A stretch of 64,000 nt of DNA from Sabethes cyaneus (lineage: Eukaryota > Arthropoda > Insecta > Diptera > Culicidae). Below, one piece after another: positions 9,832 through 21,029 of this stretch; positions within the stretch are counted from its first letter, which is position 1, and each line of letters starts with the position of its first letter. The stretch covers positions 143,450,043-143,514,042 of the forward strand of contig NC_071353.1 of the NCBI RefSeq assembly GCF_943734655.1, given 5' to 3'. A program made the translations under genes and the position numbers. Under the pieces are notes generated by a model that did no database searches, was not told where the DNA came from, and saw only the letters and a list, made by a program, of their open reading frames with translations.

Positions 9832-12020
9832 ATAATCAATAATTTTGAAAAATCGAAACCCCCGTTCGCGCTCTGAACCCGAATTTACAGCCTCCATATT
9901 TCTGCACGCAACAAATTTCTGAACCACCCTTCGATAGACACTTTAGTTCCTGCAAACGGTGTCAACTAAAGCGAGAAATTACCTGCTCTTGCCAATTCCG
10001 CAATTCACGGAAAATCCTTTTGTTGCCACACAAAAGCCTGCAAGGCGTCAAAGCTGAACAGCTGTAGCGATAAAGTTTTTCTCCCACCCAACACGTTGAG
10101 TCCGAGGAAGTTCGTTCCAGACGAACCGGAACAACGTAGTTGTTCGCAGTGGCCACAAAAGTGCTTTAAGGTATTTTCTACAACTTTTTTTTGTCCTGTT
10201 ACCCTTTGTGCGGTGAAAGAAACCACCCAAAATAGAAACTATCTGAACTGTCAGTCAGCCAGCCAGCTTACAATTATTGGTGCAACTATGTTCTCATCAA
10301 ACTACTACTAACCTAACCGACCGACTAACTGACTGACTGACTGGGTGTCATTAATCAGGCTGGTCTGGGGTACTTTTCGATGAAAAGTCTTGCTGACCGC
10401 GGTGCTTAGTGGTCAAGCACAGTCATACGTTCGGTCAGTCACTCTTCCAGCCGGTCATCGTTGGACAATTGAAAAATTTCCACCCGTGCGTTGGTCATCT
10501 GTGGCGACCAGTCCACCAGTTTGAGAAGATCATTAATCAAAATCAGTGGAGTGAAGGACTAGACGTGGGATTACTTTTGATTAAGTTTTCCCTATTTTCC
10601 AATGGGGGAGGGACACAATACAAACTGAAAAAGTAGTAGAAGAGTATCAACATATCAGCTTGTTGTCAACAGAACCGAGTCGAGGGAGGAAGGTTGGACG
10701 GCCTAAATCGCCTAGGATTACAGACATATGCTTGCGCGAAGGGAATCCGCATAATCTCAGGTCAAAAAGAAAATCCTTTTCTTCTTCGTTATAACGAAGA
10801 GCGTAGATTAGTGTGTTGTTAATTTTTGCTAGCTTTGTTATGGAGAAAAATAAGCAAAATTCACTGGCAAATAGAAAAAAACCGTTAGTTCAATTAGGAA
10901 AATTTACACCTTAAATCGGCAGAAAAAAAGAAGGTCATCAAAATTGATGGTATTATGATTATGAGCTCCAGTTGGGACGTGGAAAAGTCTGTTGAACTCT
11001 AGTATACTGAACTAATTGCTAAGAGCAGCATAAGAAATACAAAAAAAATCAATCATTTCCAATTTAGACAGTAATCCTGTAAATATCAACCGGAGACAAA
11101 CAATCTGACCCTGAGTAAATCACCATATCTTCGGAAAGAGTCAATAAAAAAAAGTCAATCGAAGCAAAAGGATGGATGGACGAAACAAACATTGCATTAA
11201 TCAAGCTTATGAATTATGAATAAAACAAAACAAAAAAAAAAAGCGCAAAACTACCGGTCAATAACGAGAAGTTAATCGAATCGCTGGATTATTATCACCT
11301 AAACGCATACGAAAACATATTATTGGTTACATATCTCTCGTATTCCTCTAGAAGTCTAGAGTGGGGAAGCAAAATCAACTTTGAGTGTTATATAAATGGT
11401 AAGGCAAAGAAAGCAAGACGCGAAACGCTGACGAAAAATTTATTCGAAATAAGAAGGCCCTACTGATACTGCTGATAGCAACTATTGTAATATCATACAC
11501 ACCTGCAACATGTAGAAGCAGAATACTGGAATGCTTGGCAACAAATGTGGCACAACCACACATCCAAACATTTAGCTATATACATACACAAAACATACAG
11601 CTAGACACATTTGCAAGCAAATCAAAACGTATATGAACGGAGAAAGTAAGCGAGAATGTTTGCGAGAAGTTGAAAACCTTAGGAGCAAAGTGTGCGGCGC
11701 CAATTTGTAAGGTCGAGAAACGAGGAACGTGAGAATAGTATCTATGAAAACATTGTTTAAATAAAGAAGCAAAGGAAATTTGACGGTGTGTTTTATTCGA
11801 TTAAATCAGAGGTGGCTTTAGTCGTTTTTCGGTAAAAACAATACTCTGATAACCACTAGCGTGGCCAGACAACACACAAAGGGTGGAGCACCAGGACCTG
11901 GCGAAAGAATGTTTTGGCTTAGAAAAATAGAGCAATCATAGGATGGCGAATCTGTTATTTCTTATCACAAAACTCCGGACTTTCGGATGCAATTAGATTT
12001 AAAATCAACGTTTGCTAGTA
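9832..12020. other. Intergenic, AT-rich, no gene recognised
   Basis: Frames up to 73 codons occur at 9962-10230 (minus) without a domain or splice context. A short GACTGACTGACTGACTGG run lies at 10320-10343. The rest is ordinary AT-rich spacer. Confidence 0.35.
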
Positions 12021-12025
12021 ATAAG

Positions 12026-12215
12026 AGATGGAACTGGACTAGAACTTAATGCTGAAATTGGGCTTGATATCAGTCTTGACATAGGACTTTAAATTAGACT
12101 TGAATTAGGACTACTAGTAATAAAATTTCTAGTTAAACTAGAAATTTTATTTAAAACCGGATATGGACACGAAATTAGACACAAAGTTTTATTTAAACTT
12201 AGAATTGATATTTTC
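12026..12215 (+). repeat. GGACTTGAAATT-type degenerate tandem array (left flank of pyrimidine tract)
   Basis: Variants of GAAATTGGACTT follow each other with 12-bp spacing (GAACTGGACTAGAACTTAAT, GAAATTGGGCTTGATATCAG, GACATAGGACTTTAAATTAG). Related arrays lie at 15893-16125, 16435-16500, and, in the opposite orientation, at 57060-57670. A palindrome AAAATTTCTAGTT/AACTAGAAATTTT is embedded at 12122-12151. Confidence 0.7.
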
Positions 12216-15200
12216 CGTCTCATTTTCTTACACGTTTTACCTCTTTCCTGTTTATTTTTTCACTTTTCCAGTCCCGTTTCCCATTCTTTGCTCCGTATTT
12301 TCTCCTTTCCTGCGCCGTTTTCTTGATTTTTGCTCTCATTTTCCTTCCGTTTTTGCTCTTTTTCTTTCGTTTTCCTGTTATCTATTTCATTGTTCAGTTT
12401 TTTTTCATTTCCTGTCTTGCTTTTCCTTATTACCAATCCTGTTAGCCCTCATGTTTTCACTTGTTTTATTTTATTTTCTCCTTTTCCCTTTTTTCCTTCC
12501 CTTTTACTAGTTTTGTTTCCAGTTTTCGTCTTGTAACTTGTTTTAGTTCCTTTTCTTCTCACTTCTCGTGTTCATCTGTTCCATTTTTCTTTTTGTTTAT
12601 GCCGCGTTTTTCGACATTTCTGTCCCATTTATTCTGTTTTAGATTGCCTTCTTCCCTTGTCGCCTTTACATGTTCATTTTGCCATGTTTACGTCACATTT
12701 CTCTCGTCTGTTCGTCATTTTGTGACTCAATTTTTGCATTTTATGTCACTTTGTTTAACGGCTTTTTACCGTTGTTTTCGTTCTTTTTGTTGCTGTTTTT
12801 GCACCTTCATTTTGGTAGTATCATTTTGTCGATTTTCTTTCGTTTTTGGCACCATTATCCACTGTCCGGTTTGTTTTGCAGACAACCAAAACTGGCACAA
12901 AAGACGATCGTTAAGACTGTCGCATTGCCTTTCTGTTATATGCCAGAAGCAACTAAAATACTGTCGTTTCATCATTCTTTTGTCGTCTATACTCGTCGTC
13001 CTTTTTGCATATTTTGTAGTCTTTTTAACGCTTTTAGAACGTCTTTTTAGCGTATTTTTTTGTTGTTTTGGAATTTTCCGTCATTTCTGTCACCTGTTTA
13101 TCCATTATTTTTCCTAGCTTTGTTTTTGGCAACTTTCGTGGATTTTTGTCGGTTTTTTTGTTACTATTTTGTCATCTTTTTGTCGTATTTTCTTAATTTT
13201 TTATTGTCATCTCTTTGTAGTTTTTTTTGTCATCATTTCGTCGTTTTTTGTTGTCTTTTCGTCTATTTTTGCAATTTTATCATCGTCCTGTTCGCTGTTA
13301 AGATAACAAAAAGCTGTCTTTCTACAGTCATTTCGTCCTTTTTTGGTCTTATATTCGCCATCTTTTCGTTGTCTTTTTTTGTGTGTTTTGTCACCTTTAC
13401 GAAACTTTTTGAATGTTTTTTGTCATGTTGCTTTTTGTCCCTGTTTTACCACCTTTTTATCGTCTTACATCTTTTTATAGTCATTTCGTCAGCCTATTTT
13501 TATCTTTTCGATACCTTTTTGCATTCTCTCTGTCATCTTTCCGCCATATTTAGTCGTGTTTTGGTCTGCTTTTGACATTTTTTGTCGCTTTTTTCGGCCT
13601 TACTTTTTTGTAACCCGTTTTTCGTCTTTTTCTCCTCCGTTTTCTTTATTCCATTTTTCCTTTCTTTGTCGCACCTTTCTCCTTATATATCCCGTTTGAC
13701 ATCTTTTTCACGGTTTTCTCGTTACCTTTATCGGTTAATTATTCCCTTTTGGTGTCTTGCCTTGTTTTCTGTTCCGTATTCCCTTTTTTGTCTCGTTTTC
13801 TCTCTTATTTGCTCTCTTTCTGTTCTACTTCATTTTTTCTCTTTTTATGTCCCATTCTGTCACGTTTTTATATTTTCTTTTTCTTTTTTCAAACCAGTTT
13901 GTATTTTATTTGCTCTTTTTCTGTTTCTTTTCTTGTGTCGTGTTTCGGCTTTTTCCTGGGTCCTGATTTTCCTCTGTTCCGCTTCATCTTTTCTTTCCTT
14001 TCTCTTCGTTTACAAGCCAGTCTTTTTCTGTCTCATATTTTCTCACTTTCTCGCAGTCATTTTTTAAGTTTTAGGTACCGTTCATTTCTTTCGTTTAACT
14101 CCTTTTTCATCTCGTTTTTCGTTCGTCTGTCCCGTCCTCTTATTATGACCTGCTTTTCTTCTTTTCCTTCCGCATTCTGGTGTCCTTTTACGTTTTCATT
14201 TGTTTCTCTTCTGTTATTCCTCTTTTGCTATTCTTTTCACTCTTTGTTCCATTTTTTCTTCTTTCCTTTGCACTTTTCTTGATTTTTGCTCTCATTTTCC
14301 TTTCATTTTTCTTCTTTTTCTTTTCTTTTTCTTTCGTTCCTCTGTTTCCTGTTTCATCATTCAGTTTGTTTTTCGTTTCCTGTCCCAATTTCTCTTATTT
14401 TCAGTCCTATTTACCCTCATGTTTTTCACTCTTTTTTTCTTTTCCTTCATTTCTCGTTTGCTCTTTTTTCTCCGTTTCACCCTTTTTGTTTCCAGTTTCT
14501 CTCGTCTTCTAACTGTTTCATTTCGTTTTTCATTTTTTCTGTCACATTTATTCTGTTTTTATTTTCCTTTTTTCCCTAGCCTCCGGGTTTTCTTTTTCAT
14601 ATTCCGTTATTCGTCTTCTCTTCCGTATGCCCGTTTTCTTTAGCCCGTTGCAGTTTTATAGTCTTCTTATTTTTTGACCCGTATTTCTCCTTTTATATTT
14701 CGTTTCACCTCTTTTTTCCATTTTCTTCGTTTCCCCTATCGGTTTACTTTCTCTCTCGCTATTCTCGTTTTTGTGTTGGCTTCTTTTGTTCATTATGCCG
14801 TAAGCCCTTTCTTGTCTTGTTTTCCCTCATATTTGTTCTTGTTTTCTTTTCTATTTTTTCTCTTCTTATGTCCCGTTGCCGCCCCTCGCCCGTTCTTTCA
14901 AGTTTTTGTTTTCATTTTGCTTTTTTCGTGCTAGTTATGTTTCTTTTATTAGGCTGTTTCCGGCTTATTCATGGCTACTGATTTTCCTCTGTTCCGTGTT
15001 TCTTCTTTTTTTTCGTTTTCAAGCCCGTGTTTTCTTGTCCCATTTTTTGTCACTTTTTGTCTGTCGGTTTTCGCCTTTTTTGCTTTTTAACTGCTTTTTC
15101 ATCCCGTTTTTCGTTCGTCTGTGCCATTCTTCCTCTTAATATGTGCAGCTTTCCCTCCTTTTCTGCCGTATTTTGTTTTTCTTTTTCATTTTCATTTTCT

Positions 15201-15640
15201 GTCCTCTCCTGTTATTCCTCTTTTTCTATTCGCTTTTCTCCATTTTCTGCCCTCGTATTTTCACTTTTGCATTTCGATTTCGTTTTTTCTCCGTTTTTGT
15301 CCCGTTGTATTTCCTTTTCTGTCCAGTTTAAGTTCATTTTTCTTTCCAGTCCGTTCGTTTTTTGCTTCGTTTTTCCTGTTTTTTCTCCCGTTTTCTTCAT
15401 TTCCTCTTTTTTTCTATTTGTACGTCCCATTTTCCTACGCATTCTGTCATGTTTTTATTTTTTCATGGCAGTTTTTATTCATTTTTTCTCTTGAATTTTT
15501 CCTCTTTTTCTATTCCATTTCTTTAGTTTTTGTCAAGCTTTCCTCCGTGCTCTTTTCCGCTTTTTTCTGCTTCTATCTCCTTCCCTCTCCTTCCATCTCA
15601 TTTTTTCTCTCTTACCTTTTTACTGGAAAGCAGCAGGAGA
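12216..15640 (+). repeat. 3.4-kb strand-asymmetric T/C-rich degenerate satellite-like tract
   Basis: The plus strand is overwhelmingly pyrimidine with scattered G. Phrases such as TTTTTCTTTTCCTGTT, GTCATCTTTTTGTCG and CGTTTTTCGTTCGTCTG recur without a strict period. Three sub-blocks differ in flavour: CCTGTTTTC-type at 12216-12860, GTCRTTTTTGTC-type at 12960-13580, and TTTTCCGTCCCGTTT-type at 13580-15640. Only 12866-12960 looks non-repetitive. Long open frames here (up to 218 codons) are Phe/Ser/Leu-rich in every plus frame, as expected from composition alone, so I call no gene. Confidence 0.8.
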
Positions 15641-15892
15641 CAGACTACCACTAGATTCTTCAGTAATCCATCTGTGAATATGCTAAGAAAAATTACTAGT
15701 CAATATGAATTTTTGAATTGGGTAAAGGCTCAGAAAACCTGAGCCCTAACTTAGGAATAACAAAAAAATTTTGGCATGAAAATTTTATCAATAGAAGATT
15801 ATCAATTGACAAACAAGAAAAAAAATATTCGAAAACATTTCGGTGTGACAGAACATAATTTTCCGTCTATTCTTTGGACTTTTCCACCATCA

Positions 15893-16125
15893 CTTAACTT
15901 GAAATTGAATTAAAAATGGAAATGAATTGGTTATGAATTGGGCTTGAAAATAGAAAATTGAAATTGAATTTGAAATCGGACTTGAAATTATGCTTGAAGA
16001 TGGACTTACAATCAAAGTTGAAATTGGATTTGTGAATGGTCATGAAATTTGATCTGAAATTGAACTTAATGTTTAAATTCAAATTGGATATAAATTGCAC
16101 TTGAAATTGTATTTGCGATTGGAAA
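15893..16125 (+). repeat. GGACTTGAAATT-type array (right flank of pyrimidine tract)
   Basis: Same 12-bp flavour as 12026-12215: GAAATTGGACTTGAAATTAT, GGATTTGTGAATGGTCATG and similar follow each other for over 200 bp. It is interrupted by the MITE at 16126-16434 and resumes at 16435-16500. The 89-codon minus-strand frame here is a by-product of the repeat (alternating Asn/Phe). Confidence 0.7.
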
Positions 16126-16434
16126 CTACCCAGGTAACCTATAAGCATTAAAATAAGCAGCAAATCAACTGCTTATTGGCATATCTGGCATTGTATACTG
16201 CACGTTGTTGTATATTAGCTTTTTGACTGCATAGGTGTTGTAAAGTGGCATCCAAAATTCTATACAAATTTTTCGTGTCAGTAATTAGCTGCAAATAAGC
16301 ATTGTCAGCACTATAAGAAGGTTAGCAGTAAAGTTGCTTCGTAAATTTTGCCAAAAGTAGCTTTTAAGGCGACTTAAATGCTTATTAGCATGCATTTGAA
16401 TAGCATTAGTGATGCCTATTGGCTACTTGGGTAG
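16126..16434. mobile_element. 309-bp MITE inserted in the array, CCCARGTARCC termini
   Basis: Left end CTACCCAGGTAACCTATAAG and right end complement CTACCCAAGTAGCCAATAGG form a ~23-bp inverted repeat. The duplicated dinucleotide is TA if the element starts at CCCAGG. The host array continues on both sides, so this is an insertion younger than the array. The end sequence is shared with the larger MITE at 48292-49141. Confidence 0.7.
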
Positions 16435-16689
16435 ATAGATTTAAAATTGGACTTGAAATGGGTGTTGGTATTGCACCTGAAATTAGAATTGAAGCCAACT
16501 GACCCAACTGGAAAGCAACCAACAGAATAACCGACAGTAACGGAACCCAGTAAATTCAAAGCGGACATAACCGAGGTTAACAATACCAGTCGTCAGATTA
16601 GACGCGAGTCTTTGTGGTCTAGTCTAGGCTATTATGTGTAATATATATGTAAATTCCGTGTAATCGCTCATATTTAGCTCCTTTTTGTA

Positions 16690-16900
16690 ACCAACAGCTC
16701 ATTTAATCCAAATTTATTTATTGATTGGGTGTAACTTGCAGCTGTTCGAAAGCCTACAAGTGGAAAATGTTGTGCTCGACTACAGCAGCATCGTAAAACC
16801 AACTGTGTGACTGATTAGCAGATGTCAGAACTATTTATGCCAACTCGAATTAAACTAGCCGCAGTACCAAACGCTCAACCGACGTGGACGGTCCAGAAAA
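16690..16900 (+). promoter_or_regulatory. Conserved upstream region of clade A gene 1
   Basis: This stretch recurs upstream of genes 2 (20930-21029 plus 21503-21615) and 3 (27450-27630). A TATATATGTAA element at about 16640 also occurs before gene 3 (about 27373), so it is the TATA candidate. Inside is an acceptor-like TAACTTGCAG at 16733-16742 followed by a frame reading LFESLQVENVVLDYSS that is retained in all copies. It may be a 5' exon or a copied piece of another gene. Confidence 0.45.
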
Positions 16901-17137
16901 ATGAAAAGTTGCTTTTCGTTTGTAATCGTTCTGCTATTAGTGCTGAAGATCGCAAAATCTTGCGATCCTTCTTGTCCCTGTTGCTGTTCGTGCTGCTCGA
17001 TATACGATGGAAACCCCGAAATGAGCCACACCGAATACACCAACGTCGACTGCCTCGAGGAGGGGGAAGAGGCTCAGGGACGAGGGTTTTTTGGTGCTAT
17101 GGTTGGTGGTTTTATTGGTAGCTGGCTTGGTGGCTAA
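16901..17137 (+). CDS. Secreted Cys-cluster peptide precursor, clade A, gene 1 (78 aa)
   Basis: Function unknown. Residues 1-20 are a textbook signal peptide (Met-Lys, hydrophobic core VIVLLLVLKI, cut after AKS). The mature start CDPSCPCCCSCC holds eight Cys within 12 residues. An acidic linker with a ninth Cys (NVDCLEEGEEAQGR, to residue 61) ends in a single Arg. The last 17 residues, GFFGAMVGGFIGSWLGG, are hydrophobic and glycine-rich. Signal, acidic propiece, basic cleavage site and short hydrophobic end is the plan of many secreted peptide precursors (antimicrobial or neuropeptide), and the terminal Gly could be amidated; that is inference. Start chosen because it aligns with paralogues at 21616 and 27631. 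After the TAA there is a TTT-GTAAGT donor and a TTTTCAG acceptor at about 17225, so the 3' UTR is probably spliced. AATAAA at 17308. Confidence 0.75.
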   Translation: MKSCFSFVIVLLLVLKIAKSCDPSCPCCCSCCSIYDGNPEMSHTEYTNVDCLEEGEEAQGRGFFGAMVGGFIGSWLGG

Positions 17138-17334
17138 AATTTTGTAAGTCTCGTCGTGGATAATGGTAGATAAGTGTGAAGTGCAATTGAATTATATAAA
17201 ATTAAATTAAATGTATATTTTCAGCGGGTGAATCATCCTCAATTACCGACACCTTGTTTGATTACTGATGTTTACTGATGGTTCAGTATTTAAGAAAGCA
17301 TTTGTGTAATAAATCAAAATCAAAATAAAAGTAA

Positions 17335-17760
17335 ACTTACTTACTTACTTATGTGTCTATGACAAAGGGATGAAATCTGAGATCTCCACTGCTGAAGGCT
17401 AAGCGCCATGGCCGTTACCTGTCGCCAGGACAGGTTCTCGTCTTCAGCCCGGATGTCGTTGGCTAAGCTGCGCCGTCATAAGCCTCTGGGTCTGCTCCTT
17501 CTACGCTGTCCTTGCGCATTCCAGTCGAGTGCTTCTCTGCAGATCTCACGTGCTCCTTTCCTCAAGGTGTGTCCGATCCACTTATACCTACGTTCACGAA
17601 TTTTTGTTGCTATCGGCCGTTGATGGCATCGACGATGGAGTTCCTGGAGTATCGCCATTTTTGTAGATCGTGTAGATAAACCCATCTTTCCACTCGTCCG
17701 GTAGCTGTTCCGTATCCCAAATTCTATCAATTAGCCGGGGCATACAAATGGTCAGCATCT
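17335..17760 (-). mobile_element. RTE-clade retrotransposon 3' end
   Basis: On the minus strand, 17476-17730 ends with YKWIGHTLRKGAREICREAL then DWNAQGQRRRSRPRG, the conserved RTE C-terminus (W-GH-LR...ALDWN-QG-RRRGRP). The element's 3' tail is a TAAGTAAGTAAGT repeat at 17336-17351, typical of RTE elements. 5'-truncated. The same fragment follows gene 2 at 22046-22312, so it was present before the gene duplicated. Confidence 0.75.
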
Positions 17761-17794
17761 CTGGTATCCAATGCTTACTAACAGCTGATGTTTG

Positions 17795-18090
17795 ATATCA
17801 TCCGCATTAATCCCGATTAAGTAAAGCTTGTGGGATTCTTTCTTGAATTCAGATTGGGCATCGTCTGTTTTCGTATAGATCCTAGACGCTGCATCGGTTT
17901 ATATTTCCGTACGATCCCGCGGCTTGGATAAAAAAAGCGATACACAACTTTCTTAAGCGTTCAGACCCTTCAGGCCTGATCCCAACCTTTTGGATCCTAT
18001 CATGAATATCTTTGTCTCATTGCTTTCTTCTACCGTCCCCTACGTTAATATTACAAAACTACCGTTAACAAAATGTAATATTTCCGTACC
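17795..18090 (+). repeat. Duplicated flank 'X' of the clade A unit, copy 1
   Basis: Matches 24166-24252 (first third) and 26872-27110 (remainder, from GCTGCATCGGT through TTCAGGCCTGATCCCA and GGATCCTATCAT). No coding signal. It marks the downstream part of the tandem duplication that produced genes 1 and 2; copy 2 is split by later insertions. Confidence 0.65.
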
Positions 18091-18141
18091 CAAAATCACA
18101 ACAGAAATCATCCATTTATAAAAACCAACCCTCCGCCAGTA

Positions 18142-18545
18142 CAGTGGACCCCCGTTCGTTTGAACGATTCCTCATGTAAACTAACGGGGTTAGTTTTTAA
18201 TTTGAACAACTGGTAACCCTAAATATGCTGGAACTTGTGTGAACTGGCTGCCCTACTCTTTGTTATTGTTTTGGTGGTTTGATTCAGTTGGCAGTTGCAA
18301 GCAGCGAATATTCATTCTCTGATCGGATTTCTACCATAATCGTTAAGAAAACGCAATGTGAAACAGATTAAACACGCTAGATCAGCACAAACAAATCGTG
18401 TTTATGTGCATTGTCTGCATAAGCAAATGATGTCATATTGAGTATGACGTTTGAACCATTTTTAATTTGCACGTCGTGCAAACCAACGGGGTTCAAATTA
18501 AAAAGTGTTCAGATTAAAAACGGTCAAACAAACGGGGGTCCACGG
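18142..18545. mobile_element. 404-bp pogo/Tc1-like MITE
   Basis: Ends CAGTGGACCCCCGTTCGTTT and (complement) CCGTGGACCCCCGTTTGTTT are inverted repeats flanked by TA at 18140-18141 and 18546-18547. Internal near-copies of the end (AACGGGGTTAGTTTTTAATT and AACGGGGTTCAAATTAAAA) form subterminal repeats. No transposase; TA duplication and CAG start fit pogo/Tc1 superfamily. Confidence 0.75.
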
Positions 18546-18879
18546 TATCATATGCCGATTGGAGTCCAGGTTCGATTTATTTTTAATATGCCTAGCCAGG
18601 CTCAAGGTCTGTTATGCAGGGTCTGATGCTGCCTCGTCGCAATTGCCTGTTCCCGTTCTATCCAATAGATAGATTACAAAATTCACGTTTTATACATACT
18701 GCGTAAATTAGTTATTCCCAAATATTTGAGTTAGTTGGCTGTTATGCGCGATCAACAAAAGTGAGTTGAGAGCTAATTAAGTGCTTTTTAAACTTAAATT
18801 ATCTTCTTCCATATCTTCTTTTTAACGTTTTAAAATCATTTTTATTTTCTCACTATTTGTTTCTTCGTTCAAAAGGGCA

Positions 18880-19085
18880 TGAAACGGAGAAGGCAAACGA
18901 GGAAGCGTCCAACATAGGTCTAGCCATCCCAAGCCCCTGCCTAGTGGCTCCACGTGGTCATACCCGAAAATGCTCTATTGAGTAGCCAAGCTAGGAGGTG
19001 CGATGTTGGGTGGCTCCCGGCCCCCTGATCTAAATACTGCAGTTTTGGGCACCAGGCCTTGTTAACTGGTAAGCCTAATATAAAT
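18880..19085 (+). mobile_element. RTE 5' UTR fragment
   Basis: Blocks GCATGAAACGGAGA, GCGTCCAACATAG, and CCAAGCTAGGAGGTGCG match, in the same order, the 5' UTR of the RTE copies at 31494-31900 (plus) and 41500-41771 (minus). No ORF follows; the element is truncated after about 200 bp. Confidence 0.5.
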
Positions 19086-19289
19086 TATTTTAACTATATG
19101 TTTTGTTTTAGCTCATGAAGCACCTCCGATTGTACAGTGAAAATTTTGGCCGAAACAAGTTTAAATAATGCTCATGGATGCCAGTAGAAAAATTAAATTA
19201 ATAATGGAAGCATTTATGGAAATGCTTATGATGCAACTCTTTTTCATTCGTAGGACTGCTGGTGAGATTGTTCTATTTTTGCCCATATA

Positions 19290-19740
19290 CTGCCTCTGCT
19301 TGTGGTTCTGCCCAATCCCTTTTGGCCGTTCCGTTTGCGTTGCTGTAACCGCGGATGGACGTTCTCCAATCGTATTCGTTGAATCGGACATCAAAGTAAA
19401 TGGGACGTATAACCGGGAAAGCATTTTGGAGGCTGCTTTGAAGCCGTAGGCAGACAAACATTTCAGTTGCGAGTGAACCATAAATGGCTGAGAATCATCC
19501 TTCTAGTACTTCGCTTCGACCACACAATGGCTCTCGACTACACCATTTAAAAATCCAATGAATTATTGTAAATGAGCCCTTTTGGAGAGTAAGGTCCGTG
19601 CTGAAAAATACACCAACCTCGAGATGCTGAAGCAAGTCATTGTCCAAAAGTGGGCCAAAATACCGGCAAGTCGCATTCGGAAACCGACGTGATTCGTTTT
19701 TTAATCGCCTCAGTCAAGGTCAAGGCTATAGCCATAGTCA
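19290..19740 (+). pseudogene. Mariner (ITmD37-type) transposase C-terminal remnant
   Basis: The first frame reads VCVAVTADGRSPIVFVESDI then NGTYNRESILEAALKPWADK, the region after the first catalytic Asp in ITmD37 mariners. A frameshift later it reads NPMNYCK-stop, then LLESKVRAEKYTNLEMLKQ and VIVQKWAKIPASRIR. The expected catalytic Asp of NPMDY is Asn. The middle (with QQDSAPAH) is missing. Dead copy; its N-terminal counterpart type is at 8708-9110. Confidence 0.7.
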
Positions 19741-20749
19741 AGGCAAAAAGTAATCATGTCAAACCAATGTAAATTGATTGTTCGGCTTGTTTCCAGACGT
19801 AGCGCCCATTATCCAATACTTCAGTAGGGTAAAGTGGTGCAGAATGCACCGCTTAAGCAAAACATCATTTTGCAGAGCAATGGCGTGTTTGTTCCACGTT
19901 TTTCAACTTCTAGAAGACTTTGGGATCTTTTTTACACTTACTCCTGGTGAAATTTCTTAACAAAAACCAATATTTTTTGTTTTTTTTTGACGATTTTTGG
20001 CAAGAGTCAAAATCATTATGTGGGGCAGAACGCCAAAGCCGGTGGACAAAACGCACCAAGTTTGCCCAGCTAGGCGTTAAACGCAACCAAAAAATATTAA
20101 ATGTAAATATTTAATGTATGTGTTGTATAAACTCCTAAAACTAGGCTGCCGAAATGGCGGAAGCGTTCGTTATAGCGTTTGTTACATACGCTTGTTTGCT
20201 GCGATATAATGGGTTCATATCTCAACATAATTGGCAATAAATTTCAATCATCTACTTAATTCCAACTGATGTGTGATGAAATATTGTAAGTTAAACAATG
20301 TACAATTAGGTTTAAGGCAAATTCTAAGTCCTACACAATACATAATATTGCTACATTTTTTAATAAATAATCCGAAACAAAAGATGTACTGTAAATTAAA
20401 AATATTTTATAACTGTTCGATCGCGCTGTGATGCATTCTACCCCTGTTTTGTATTTTGAAGATTTTTGCAATATATGTGAAAAACATGCCTAGTTAATGC
20501 CGTTTTTGTGATGAATCATCGAGTATGACAGTATATCAATTAGATAGGCTGTATTTATTATGAAATTTGCATACCGACTAGTGGTAAAAGCTTAAGAGAA
20601 AACCGTGATTTCTTACATGTGGAATGAGATCGCGGATAATCGCTTGATTTTATTGGATGTGGCTATGTTTGATGCTTTTACATTCTACACAATTATGAAT
20701 TTGCTTGTTTTACACCAAAATAAAATTCACAATTTTACCAAATAGTTTT
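19741..20749. other. Intergenic, AT-rich, no gene recognised
   Basis: No domain-bearing frame, inverted-repeat pair or array was noticed in this kilobase. Confidence 0.3.
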
Positions 20750-20930
20750 CGCGTTTTTAAACAATTAATAGCAAGGGCCATTCTCCCCCCCCGGTGCGTT
20801 CTGGACAGTCTTCCCCTACATTTATTGCTAGTACCTTGCTAAGGTTCTTGCTCTTTTTGACGCCCCTAGGGGCAAGCACCCCTGGCGGGGGCCAGTCTGG
20901 CCAATCGTACGCCACAGCGCTGCGTTTTTG
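20750..20930. other. GC-rich island abutting gene 2's upstream block
   Basis: A sudden G+C-rich patch (CGCCCCTAGGGGCAAGCACC at about 20861, CCTGGCGGGGGCCAGTCTGG) in AT-rich surroundings. It ends exactly where homology to the gene 1 and gene 3 upstream regions begins, and the TATATATGTAA seen before those genes is absent. It is probably the end of an unidentified repeat that replaced the distal promoter of gene 2. Confidence 0.3.
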
Positions 20931-21029
20931 TAACAAACAGCTCATTTATTCCGAATTTAATTAATTAATTTAATCATTTGCAGTTGTTTGAAAACCTGCA
21001 AAAGGAAAATGTGGTGCTCGTCTACAGCA

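Noticed and set aside
12163..15654. Many long plus-strand ORFs (up to 218 codons) rich in Phe, Ser and Leu
   Set aside because: They overlap in all three frames and follow from the T/C-rich composition; no domain, start context or splice pattern.
15894..16163. 89-codon minus-strand ORF rich in Asn and Phe
   Set aside because: Translation of the GGACTTGAAATT array running into a MITE; no independent evidence.
19161..19481. 106-codon minus-strand ORF
   Set aside because: Antisense shadow of a mariner transposase remnant read on the plus strand.
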